A stretch of DNA of 27,519 nucleotides from Burkholderiales bacterium (GTDB taxonomy: Bacteria > Pseudomonadota > Gammaproteobacteria > Burkholderiales > Burkholderiaceae_C), in assembly GCA_947372225.1 (NCBI GenBank), contig CANBSV010000025.1, positions 1 to 27,519 of the forward strand, written 5' to 3'. Both the position numbers and the translations under genes were made by a program. Below are positions 1-7,443 of the stretch, one piece after another. Numbering within the stretch: the first letter of the stretch is position 1; each line of letters begins with the position of its first letter. A model generated the notes under the pieces. That model was not told the origin of the DNA and searched no databases. It worked only from the letters and a program-made list of their open reading frames with translations.

Positions 1-81
1 ACCGTCGAGGTCGCCGTCGAGCGGGTGTCGCCGGCGCTGCTGATCCTGCGCGCCACGGGTTCGTGGCTGGTGCCGCGCTGA
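1..81 (+). CDS. 3' end of a gene upstream of the C39 exporter (possible HlyD-type adaptor)
   Basis: The first reading frame is open from base 1 to the TGA at 79-81 and gives the last 26 residues of a protein, beginning TVEVAVERVSPALL and ending GSWLVPR. The next gene starts one base later, so the two are very probably cotranscribed. A beta-strand-like stretch ending in a short basic tail, directly before a peptidase-containing ABC exporter, would fit the C-terminus of a periplasmic adaptor (membrane-fusion) protein. That is inference from position; the visible residues are too few to assign a family. Confidence 0.5.
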   Translation, partial: TVEVAVERVSPALLILRATGSWLVPR

Positions 82-82
82 G

Positions 83-2800
83 ATGGGTGGCGCGATGAAG
101 CGGCCCGCGGCGGCCCGGCTGCGCTGGTTCGCGCCCGAGGTCGTGCAGACCTCGGCCATGGACTGCGGTCCCGCAGCGCTGGCTTGCGTGCTCGGTGGCT
201 TCGGCATCCGCGCCAGCTACGGTCGGCTGCGCGAGGCCTGCCAGACCGACGTCGACGGCACCTCGATCGACACGCTCGAGGTGGTCGCCGCGCAGCTGGG
301 GCTGGATGCCGAGCAGGTCATGGTTCCGGTCGATCACCTGCTGCGTTTCGGCGCCGAGGTGCTGCCGGCCATCGTCGTGCTGCGCCAGGGCGATGGCGGC
401 ATGCACTTCGTCGTGGTGTGGCGCCGTGTGGGTCGCTGGTTGCAGGTGATGGACCCTGCGCAAGGGCGCCGCTGGGTGCGCATCGACCGTTTCGAGCAGG
501 ACTTGCTTTTGCACCGTCTGAGCGTTCCTGCGGCGCAGTGGCGCGAGTGGGCCGAGACCGATGAATTTCAGCGTCCGCTGCGTGAGCGCCTCGCCGCTGT
601 GGGCGCCGATGCCGGCACGGTGCAGCGCTGGATCGATCGCGCGCTGGCCTATCCGGGCTGGTTCGGCCTGGGCACGCTCGATGCGGCCACACGGCTGGTG
701 CTCGGGCTGGTGAGCTCCGGCGGCCTGGACCGCGGCCCGGCCGCTGTGCGGGTGCTCGACACGCTGGTCGACGACACCATCAGCCAGCCCGACGACATTT
801 ACACGCTGATGACGCCCGATCACTGGTCGGTCGCGCCCGATCCCGCGCCGCCCGATCGCTCTCAGCAGCACCTGTTGCTGCACGGTGCGGTGGCGTTGCG
901 GCTGGCAGCGCGGCCCGCGTCCGATGCGCCGCGCGACGACGTCGCAGCGCTGTCGGTGGAGCTGCAGGCCGCGCTCGACGAGCGCGCGCCGCAGCCCTTG
1001 TCCGCCTTGTGGGACATGCTGCGCGCCGATGGCCTGCTGGCACCGCTGGTGCTGTGCGGTGCGGCCTTGCTGGCCACCGGCGCGCTGGTGGTCGAAGCGC
1101 TGCTGTTCAAGGGCCTGATCGACGCGGCGGCGCCCTTGCAGCCGGGTTTGCAGCGCCTGGGGGCCGCAGCCGCGGTGATCGGCTTCTTGCTGCTGCTGTT
1201 CGCCGTGGAGCTGCCGATCGTGCGCGAAACCCTGCGCCTGGGCCGACACCTCGATGCACGCTTGCGCGTGGCCTTGCTCGACAAGCTACCGCGGCTGGGC
1301 GACCGCTATTTCCAGAGCCGGCCGGTGTCAGACATGGCCGAGCGTGGCCACGCGATCAGTGCCACCCGGCAGGTGCCCACGCTGGGCCTGCAGGTCGTGC
1401 AAACGCTGGGCGATCTGGCCTTCACGCTGGTGGGCATTGCGCTGCTCGATGCGGCCAGCGTGCCGTGGGCGGCGGGTGTGGCTGCACTGGCGATCGGCGT
1501 GCCGCTGGCGCTGCAGCCCTTGCTCAACGAGCGCGATTTGCGGGTGCGCACCCAGGCTGCGGCGCTGGCAGGGTTTCACCTCGACGCGCTGCTGGGCCTG
1601 GTGCCGATCCGGACCCACCGCGCAGCACCGGCCGTGCGCCGGCAGCACGAGGGACTGTTGGTCGCCTGGGTGCGCTCGAGTCGCGGGCTGATCGCGCTGT
1701 CGCTGGGCACCACGGCGCTGCAGTCGCTGATCGGCCTGGGCCTGACCACCGGCTTGCTGCTGCTGCACTTCAGCCGCGTGGGCGGCGTCAGCGGCGGTGA
1801 TCTGCTGCTGGTCTACTGGGCGCTCAAGCTGCCGCGCACGGGTCAGCGTCTGGCCGATCTGGCGCACCGCTATCCCGCGCAACGCAACGTGATGCTGCGT
1901 CTGGCCGAGCCACTGGCCGCGCCCGAGGCCGCGCAGGCGGAGCCCGCTGCGGCGGCCGGCGCAACGCCTGCCGAGCCGGCGGTGCGCCGGGCCGCGGGAT
2001 GTGCGTCCATTCGCATTGAGCACGGCCGGGTGCTGGCCGCCGGGCACACCGTGCTTGACGACATCGATCTCACGGTGGCCGCGGGCGAGCAGATCGCCAT
2101 CGTCGGGTTGTCGGGTGCGGGCAAGTCGTCGCTTTTGGGCTTGTTGCTGGGCTGGCACCGCCTGTCCGAGGGACACCTGAGCGTCGACGGCCAGCCGCTC
2201 GACGAAGCGCGTCTGCCCGCGCTGCGCCGCGAGACCGCCTGGGTCGACCCCGCAGTGCAGCTGTGGAATGCCTCGCTGCTCGACAACCTCACCTACGCCG
2301 GCGGTGACGAAACGCTGGACAGGCTGTCGGGCGCGCTGGATGCGGCGCGCCTGCGCGGCTTGCTGCAGCACCTGCCGCAAGGCTTGCAGACACCGCTCGG
2401 TGAGGGCGGTGCACGCGTGTCCGGCGGCGAAGGTCAGCGCGTGCGGCTGGCGCGTGCGCTGCTGCAAGACGACGTGCGGCTGGTGCTGCTGGACGAGCCG
2501 TTTCGTGGTCTGGATCGCACCCAGCGCGGTGTCCTGCTGGCCGAAGCGCGAACCTGGTGGCGTGGCAAGACGATGCTGTGCGTGACACATGACGTGTCGC
2601 ACACGCTGGAGTTCGACCGGGTGCTGGTGGTCGAAGACGGTCGCATCCTCGAAGACGGCCCGCCGGGCGCACTGGCTGCCGGCGCGTCGCGCTATCGCGA
2701 ACTGCTCGACGCCGAGCAGCGTGTGTGCAACGGGCTTGGGCGCGACCCGTCATGGCGGCGGCTGCGGCTGGCTGGCGGCGTGGTGGAGCCGGCGACATGA
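83..2800 (+). CDS. C39 peptidase-containing ABC exporter (bacteriocin/peptide maturation and export)
   Basis: A 905-residue inner-membrane exporter expected to cut a leader after a double-glycine-type motif and export the mature peptide using ATP. The N-terminal C39 peptidase domain (about residues 18-140) shows the oxyanion Gln22, catalytic Cys28 in DCGPAAL, His108 in MHFVVVW and Asp124 in MDPAQG. A membrane domain follows at about 315-600, then an ATPase domain with Walker A GLSGAGKS (675-682), signature VSGGEGQR (779-786), Walker B VLLDEP near 800 and the H-loop His in CVTHD near 836. About 160 residues between peptidase and membrane domain (150-312) look soluble and are extra compared with typical C39 exporters of roughly 700 residues. 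Start could be ATG 83 or ATG 95; neither has a clear Shine-Dalgarno sequence. The stop overlaps the next gene's start. No precursor peptide is visible in the window, so the substrate is unknown. Confidence 0.9.
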   Translation: MGGAMKRPAAARLRWFAPEVVQTSAMDCGPAALACVLGGFGIRASYGRLREACQTDVDGTSIDTLEVVAAQLGLDAEQVMVPVDHLLRFGAEVLPAIVVLRQGDGGMHFVVVWRRVGRWLQVMDPAQGRRWVRIDRFEQDLLLHRLSVPAAQWREWAETDEFQRPLRERLAAVGADAGTVQRWIDRALAYPGWFGLGTLDAATRLVLGLVSSGGLDRGPAAVRVLDTLVDDTISQPDDIYTLMTPDHWSVAPDPAPPDRSQQHLLLHGAVALRLAARPASDAPRDDVAALSVELQAALDERAPQPLSALWDMLRADGLLAPLVLCGAALLATGALVVEALLFKGLIDAAAPLQPGLQRLGAAAAVIGFLLLLFAVELPIVRETLRLGRHLDARLRVALLDKLPRLGDRYFQSRPVSDMAERGHAISATRQVPTLGLQVVQTLGDLAFTLVGIALLDAASVPWAAGVAALAIGVPLALQPLLNERDLRVRTQAAALAGFHLDALLGLVPIRTHRAAPAVRRQHEGLLVAWVRSSRGLIALSLGTTALQSLIGLGLTTGLLLLHFSRVGGVSGGDLLLVYWALKLPRTGQRLADLAHRYPAQRNVMLRLAEPLAAPEAAQAEPAAAAGATPAEPAVRRAAGCASIRIEHGRVLAAGHTVLDDIDLTVAAGEQIAIVGLSGAGKSSLLGLLLGWHRLSEGHLSVDGQPLDEARLPALRRETAWVDPAVQLWNASLLDNLTYAGGDETLDRLSGALDAARLRGLLQHLPQGLQTPLGEGGARVSGGEGQRVRLARALLQDDVRLVLLDEPFRGLDRTQRGVLLAEARTWWRGKTMLCVTHDVSHTLEFDRVLVVEDGRILEDGPPGALAAGASRYRELLDAEQRVCNGLGRDPSWRRLRLAGGVVEPAT

Positions 2801-4953
2801 CGACCGACGCAGTGGAACTCGAAGCCTGCCTGTGGCCCGCCGCGCGCGCGGCCGAAGCCCTGCACACGCTGGCTTTGCGTGCCCGACTGGACTGGCATGG
2901 CGGCGCCGAGACGGCGGTGCCCTCGCTCCATGTCGGCGCTGATCGCACCTCGCTGGGCGAGTGGGTCGAGTGGGCTGCGGCGCGTGCGGGCCTTGAAGCC
3001 GAGCCGGTGGAGTCCACCGTGCCTGGCGTGGTCGACTTGTTGCGCAACGCCGCGCCCGCGCTGCTCGCGCTGCCACGCCCGGGCGGCACCGACTTGCTGC
3101 TGCTGGTGGGCGTGCGTGGCGGTCGCGTCAGCCTCATCGGCCCCGACGGGCGCACCCGCCACTGTCCCGTGGACGCGCTGCGCGCAGCACTGTGCCGGCC
3201 ACTCGAGGCGCCGCTGGCGCGCGAGATCGACCCGCTGCTCGAGCGCGCAGGCGTGGCCCCGCAGCGGCGTGCCGAGGCGCGCCGGGCCATGCAGCGCACC
3301 CGGCTGGCGGCCGAGCGCATCGAAGTCGGCTGGCTGCTGCGAGGCTCGGCCAGCGAGCCCATGCGCTCGCAGTTCGTGCGCCAACGCTTTCCCGCTCAGC
3401 TGTTGATGCTGGCTGCAGTGCTGCTGGCCACCGTGGGACTGGAGATCGCCGGCTGGCGGCTGATTGGAGCCGGTGTGCTCGACGGGCGGCTGGACTTCGG
3501 CTGGCTGCTCGCCTGGGCCTTGCTGATGCTCAGCACGGTGCCGCTGCACACGCTGGCCGCAGGCATCGAGTCGCATCTGACGCTGCGCGCGAGCACGTTG
3601 TTCAAGCAGCGGCTGCTCAATGGAACGCTGGCGCTCGACGCGGCCGAGGTGCGCCAGCGCGGCGCCGGTCAGTGGCTGGGCACGGTGATGGAAGCTCAGG
3701 CACTCGAGAGTTTGCTGCTCAATGGCGGTCTGAGCGGCCTGGCTGCGCTGGTCGAGCTGCTCGTGGCGGCTTGGGTGCTGTCGGCCGGCGCCGGTGGCAT
3801 CGCGCATGTGGCGGTGCTCGTGGTCTGGCTGGCCGTGGCGGTGGTGCTGGGTGTGCGCCAGCTGCGGCGCCAGCGGGTGTGGACGCGGCAGCGCCTGGCC
3901 ATGACCCACGACCTCGTCGAGCGCATGGTGGGCCACCGCACGACGCTGGCGCAAGAGCCCGCCGCGCGCCGGGACGGCCGCGACGATCAGCGCCTGATGG
4001 ATTACCTCGGTGCCAGCCAGGCCATGGACCACGGCGGCGCCTGGCAGGCCGCGCTGGTGCCCGGCGGCTGGATGCTGCTCGGTCTGCTGGCGCTGGTGCC
4101 GGCATACGTCGCCGGCCAGGCGACGCCGGGGGCACTGGCGGTCGGCCTGGGTGGCGTGCTGCTGGCGCAGCGCGCTCTGGGCGGGCTGTCCGGCGCCATG
4201 GCGGCACTGGGCAGTGCGGCCATTGCCTGGCGCGAGGCCGCGGTGCTGTTTGCCGCGCCCGGTCAGTCCACGCCAGGACAGCACGCCGCCGTCATGCCGC
4301 CACGCGCGCCACAGGGCGAGCCGGCGAGCGCTGTCGGCGATGCCGCCCCGGTCATCGAGGCGAGCGGGCTGGTGTTTCGCCACAGCCCCCGTGGCGAGCC
4401 GGTGTTGCGCGGGGTGGACCTCGTGCTGCGACGTGGTGAGCGGGTGCTGCTCGAAGGTGCCTCGGGCACGGGCAAGTCAACGCTGGCCGCTTTGCTGTCC
4501 GGATTGAACACGCCTGATGCGGGGCTGCTGCTGCTGCGCGGACTCGACCGTGCGAGCTGGGGTGAGCGCTGGCAGCGTTGGGCGACCGAGGCGCCGCAAT
4601 TTCACGAGAACCACATCTTCGGCGGCTCGCTCGCCTTCAACTTGCTCATGGGCCGGGAATGGCCGCCATCGCCCGCCGACATGCAGCTGGCCGCCGACGT
4701 TTGCCGTGAGTTGGAACTGAGCGATCTGCTTCAGCGCATGCCGGCCGGGTTGCAGCAGCAAGTCGGCGAAACCGGCTGGCAGCTTTCGCATGGCGAGCGC
4801 AGCCGGGTCTTTCTGGCCCGTGCGCTGCTGCAACGGGCCGATCTGACCATCCTGGACGAGAGCTTTGCCGCGCTCGACCCGCAAACGCTCGAGCGCTGCT
4901 TGCGGTGCGTGTTCGAGCGCACCTCGACGCTGATGGTGATTGCTCACCCGTAG
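2797..4953 (+). CDS. ABC exporter half with degenerate C39-like N-terminal domain
   Basis: A 718-residue membrane/ATPase fusion starting at ATG 2797, whose ATGA overlaps the upstream stop; an in-frame upstream start at 2725 would intrude further into the previous gene and is less likely. The N-terminal 150 residues have the pattern of the end of a C39 domain (ALLALPRP, then LLLLVGVRGGRVSLIGPDG, aligning with the HFVVVW...MDPAQG segment of its partner), but the catalytic Cys and His are absent. The membrane domain covers about 190-490. The ATPase domain has Walker A GASGTGKST (554-562), an altered signature LSHGERSR (663-670), Walker B with Asp687-Glu688, and His717, after which the protein ends at Pro718. 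It therefore lacks the roughly 35 residues that usually follow the H-loop. It probably forms a heterodimer with the preceding exporter; that is inference from coupling and complementary features. Confidence 0.85.
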   Translation: MTTDAVELEACLWPAARAAEALHTLALRARLDWHGGAETAVPSLHVGADRTSLGEWVEWAAARAGLEAEPVESTVPGVVDLLRNAAPALLALPRPGGTDLLLLVGVRGGRVSLIGPDGRTRHCPVDALRAALCRPLEAPLAREIDPLLERAGVAPQRRAEARRAMQRTRLAAERIEVGWLLRGSASEPMRSQFVRQRFPAQLLMLAAVLLATVGLEIAGWRLIGAGVLDGRLDFGWLLAWALLMLSTVPLHTLAAGIESHLTLRASTLFKQRLLNGTLALDAAEVRQRGAGQWLGTVMEAQALESLLLNGGLSGLAALVELLVAAWVLSAGAGGIAHVAVLVVWLAVAVVLGVRQLRRQRVWTRQRLAMTHDLVERMVGHRTTLAQEPAARRDGRDDQRLMDYLGASQAMDHGGAWQAALVPGGWMLLGLLALVPAYVAGQATPGALAVGLGGVLLAQRALGGLSGAMAALGSAAIAWREAAVLFAAPGQSTPGQHAAVMPPRAPQGEPASAVGDAAPVIEASGLVFRHSPRGEPVLRGVDLVLRRGERVLLEGASGTGKSTLAALLSGLNTPDAGLLLLRGLDRASWGERWQRWATEAPQFHENHIFGGSLAFNLLMGREWPPSPADMQLAADVCRELELSDLLQRMPAGLQQQVGETGWQLSHGERSRVFLARALLQRADLTILDESFAALDPQTLERCLRCVFERTSTLMVIAHP

Positions 4954-4972
4954 CGCGGGCGAGCGTCGGGCG

Positions 4973-5407
4973 TCAGTGCTTGGCGCTCGGTACCGGCATT
5001 TCGGTCGGGCACTCCGATGACTTGATGCGGTGGTAGGTCAGGTTGTCCTCGGCCGAGCGCAGCACCACCTTCTTGGCTTGCATGCTGACGATCGCGTCCT
5101 TCAGCCTGTTGCCCTCGGCGAATTCGGTGAACAGCGCACCCTCCCAGACATACCACTTCGAAATGGTGGAACTCGCGAGCTTCTGGCAGGCCTTGTCTTC
5201 GTACTCGTAGTACAGGTAGGTGCCGTCGGCGTAATAAATTTCCCGGCTGGGCACGCCCTCGTAGTCGGCGCTGTCGGGCGGGTTGATCCAGGTGCCCACC
5301 ATCTTGGCGGCGAGGGCCGCATCGGCCTCCTTGGATGGGGGCTTGGCGTGGGCTGTGGCGGCGAGCGCGCACGTGACGGCGATGGCCGTCATCCATGGGG
5401 CAGACAC
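4973..5407 (-). CDS. small secreted protein of unknown function
   Basis: A 144-residue protein beginning with a GTG codon at 5407, chosen because a perfect AGGAGG lies 8 bases upstream. The N-terminus (SAPWMTAIAVTCALAATAHA) is a good Sec signal peptide with an AxA cleavage site, so the mature product of about 120 residues is probably periplasmic. The mature part starts KPPSKEAD and contains MVGTWINP, then EIYYADGTYLYYEYEDKAC and a second Cys near the C-terminus (SSECP), which could form a disulfide. The G-T-W start followed by alternating aromatic strands resembles small lipocalin-like beta-barrels, but no family is recognised. It is convergent with the exporter operon, with only 19 bases between stops, and is divergent from the TerB-like gene. 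Confidence 0.75.
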   Translation of the reverse strand: MSAPWMTAIAVTCALAATAHAKPPSKEADAALAAKMVGTWINPPDSADYEGVPSREIYYADGTYLYYEYEDKACQKLASSTISKWYVWEGALFTEFAEGNRLKDAIVSMQAKKVVLRSAEDNLTYHRIKSSECPTEMPVPSAKH

Positions 5408-5691
5408 GTGGGGATCCTCCTGCGTCGGGGCGATGGGTCGGGTGTGCCGATTGCCGCAGCCGCGCTCGTGGGAGGTCGTCGTGCCAGCAAGAGGTTGGAC
5501 GCACCTTACCCCGAATGGCCGGTTCGCGGCATCCGTCTTTTCCCAATCCAGCCCGATTCGCATGGTCTTGTCGTCGAACTGGCGTCCACGCGCGTTACGT
5601 GGTTGCAGTCAGTGCCTATCGCCCCGCCAGGCAGGGCCTGACTTGCGACCCTTTTCGATTCAGTGTTCCACCCACAGCGATAACGAATCCG
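5408..5691. other. divergent intergenic region
   Basis: 284 bases between the divergent secreted-protein and TerB-like genes. Apart from the AGGAGG of the leftward gene, no convincing sigma-70 promoter, repeat or small gene was found. Promoters for both neighbours are expected here by position only. Confidence 0.4.
5416..5421 (-). promoter_or_regulatory. strong ribosome-binding site deciding a GTG start
   Basis: CCTCCT on the plus strand reads AGGAGG on the minus strand, 8 bases before GTG 5407. It selects this start over the longer open frame reaching 5563 and over the in-frame ATG at 5392. Confidence 0.8.
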
Positions 5692-6159
5692 ATGCTGCAA
5701 ACCTTCAAAGACCTGTTCGACACCGTGTTCACCCCGGCCGGCAGCGGTCCCGCCCATTGCGAGGAGCACACGCTGCAGTTGGCCACCGCCGTGCTGCTCG
5801 TCGAAGTCATGCGCGCCGATGCCGAGATCGATCCCGCCGAGCGTGCCGAGGTGTTGTCGGCGCTGCGCGACAAGTTCAAGTTGTCCGACGACGAGGCGGA
5901 TCAACTGGTCGATCTGGCCCACCAGACGTCACTGACCTCGAGCGACTTCTTCCAGTTCACCTCCCGGATCAACGAGGCGTTCGACATGGAAGACAAGATC
6001 CGCATGGTCGAGCACCTGTGGCGCGTGGCGTATGCCGACGGCGTGCTCACCGCGCACGAAAACCACCTCATGCGCCGCGTCAGCGACCTGCTGCACGTGC
6101 CGCACGGCGCCTACATCAGCGCCAAGATGCGTGCCAAGCAGGCGTTGCGGGCGGAGTGA
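5692..6159 (+). CDS. TerB-family protein
   Basis: A 155-residue, probably cytoplasmic all-helical protein of the TerB (tellurite resistance protein B-like) fold. Two acidic repeats typical of the family are visible: LLVEVMRADAEIDPAERAEV (about residues 35-54) and VAYADGVLTAHENHLMRRV (about 112-130). Both have the A-D-x-(E/G)-x-(I/L) followed by E pattern that binds divalent metal in this fold. The ATG at 5692 starts a typical short lead (MLQTFKDLFDTVF); upstream in-frame sequence is not TerB-like. No terA/C/D/E/Z genes are nearby, so a tellurite function is not implied; stand-alone TerB proteins are common in proteobacteria and their role is poorly defined. No good Shine-Dalgarno sequence precedes the start. 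Confidence 0.85.
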   Translation: MLQTFKDLFDTVFTPAGSGPAHCEEHTLQLATAVLLVEVMRADAEIDPAERAEVLSALRDKFKLSDDEADQLVDLAHQTSLTSSDFFQFTSRINEAFDMEDKIRMVEHLWRVAYADGVLTAHENHLMRRVSDLLHVPHGAYISAKMRAKQALRAE

Positions 6160-6246
6160 CGCGTCTCGCGTCGCCGGCTTGATCCGCGTCAACCCGGCCG
6201 GGCGGTGCAGGGTCTAGGCTGTCCCATTTCCATTGACGCATCCAAG

Positions 6247-7344
6247 ATGACGCTTTCCTCTGCGGGCAACGGGCTGGCTTTGCCAGCTGTCACGGCCCCG
6301 ACGTTTCCCCACCGCAAATTGATCCGCGCCTGGCTGGTGCCCATAGCCAGGCGCAACACGCCCTATGCGCTGTGGCTCACGGCGATCGACCTCGGGCTGT
6401 ATGCGCTGACCATGGGCGCCGCGATCTTTGCCAGCAACGCGCTGGTGCAATTGCTCGCGGCGCTGGCCTGCGGCTTTGTGATCGGGCGGCTGTTCGTGCT
6501 GGGTCACGATGCGTGCCACCAGAGCTTCACCCCGCACCGCCGCCTGAACCGCTGGCTGGGCCGGCTGGTCTTCCTGCCGTCGCTCACGCCTTACAGCCTG
6601 TGGGAAGTCGGGCACAACGTCGTCCACCACGGCTACACCAACCTCAAGGGCTTCGACTTCGTGTGGGAGCCGCTCTCGTTGGAGGAATACCAGGCGCTGC
6701 CGGCGTGGCGGCAGGTGCTTGAGCGCATTTACCGCAGCGGCTGGGCGCCGTGGCTGTATTACCTGATCGAGGTCTGGTGGACGCGCATGTTCTTTCCGAA
6801 CCGGCGCGCCATGCCGACGCGGCGTTCGGTGTTTTTGTGGGACTGCGCGCTGGTGAGCGTCGCTGCCGTCGTGTGGATCGGCGGGCTCGTGGCGGCGGCC
6901 GCGGCCACCGGTCAATCGGTGTGGTGGCTGCTGACGGTGGGCTTTGTCGTGCCGTTCGTGTTCTGGAACGGGATGATCGGCTTCGTCGTCTACGCCCACC
7001 ACACGCACACCGACATCGCCTGGTACGACGACAAGTCCGACTGGTCGGCCGCGCACCCGTTCGTGTCGACCACGGTGCACCTGACCTTCCGTTCGTTCAT
7101 GGGTACGGCGTTGCACCACATCATGGTTCACACCGCGCACCACGTGGACATGAGCGTGCCGCTGTACCGGCTCAAGGCCGCGCAGGCGCTGCTTGAGGAG
7201 CGCCTGCCGGGCAGCATCGTCGTGCAGCCGTTTTCCTGGGCTTGGTATGCCGAAACCGCCCGGCGCTGCAAGCTTTACGACTTCAAGCTGCGCCGCTGGA
7301 CCGACTTCGCGGGACGCCCGACCAGCGAGCCGCGCACGGTCTGA
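6247..7344 (+). CDS. membrane fatty acid desaturase
   Basis: A 365-residue integral membrane di-iron desaturase that would introduce a double bond into an acyl chain of membrane lipid. All three histidine boxes are present: HDACH (87-91), HNVVHH (123-128) and HTAHH (295-299). Hydrophobic pairs lie at about 35-80 and 195-250. An additional YAHHTHTD segment before the third box resembles bacterial omega-6/delta-12 type enzymes, but regiospecificity cannot be read from sequence. ATG 6247 is chosen over an upstream GTG at 6205 because the extra 14 residues (MQGLGCPISIDASK) look non-coding; neither has an obvious ribosome-binding site. It is transcribed with the flanking genes in direction but separated by about 90-100 bases on each side, so it may be a single-gene unit. 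Confidence 0.88.
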   Translation: MTLSSAGNGLALPAVTAPTFPHRKLIRAWLVPIARRNTPYALWLTAIDLGLYALTMGAAIFASNALVQLLAALACGFVIGRLFVLGHDACHQSFTPHRRLNRWLGRLVFLPSLTPYSLWEVGHNVVHHGYTNLKGFDFVWEPLSLEEYQALPAWRQVLERIYRSGWAPWLYYLIEVWWTRMFFPNRRAMPTRRSVFLWDCALVSVAAVVWIGGLVAAAAATGQSVWWLLTVGFVVPFVFWNGMIGFVVYAHHTHTDIAWYDDKSDWSAAHPFVSTTVHLTFRSFMGTALHHIMVHTAHHVDMSVPLYRLKAAQALLEERLPGSIVVQPFSWAWYAETARRCKLYDFKLRRWTDFAGRPTSEPRTV

Positions 7345-7443
7345 GCGCATCACCAGCCAGGCGCCCGCCACTTGGGGCGGGTTTGCCCTGTGGGGTGTCG
7401 GGTCGCGCGGTTAGAGTCGGTTTCCCTTTGCCGACCCGCCGCG

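Noticed and set aside
83..4953. Assignment as a nitrile hydratase leader microcin (NHLM) export pair
   Set aside because: The pairing is similar, but the second protein lacks an identifiable cNMP-binding-like domain and no precursor or modification gene is visible in the window.
5692..6159. Tellurite-resistance function for the TerB-like gene
   Set aside because: No other ter genes are present; TerB-fold proteins occur widely without any tellurite role.
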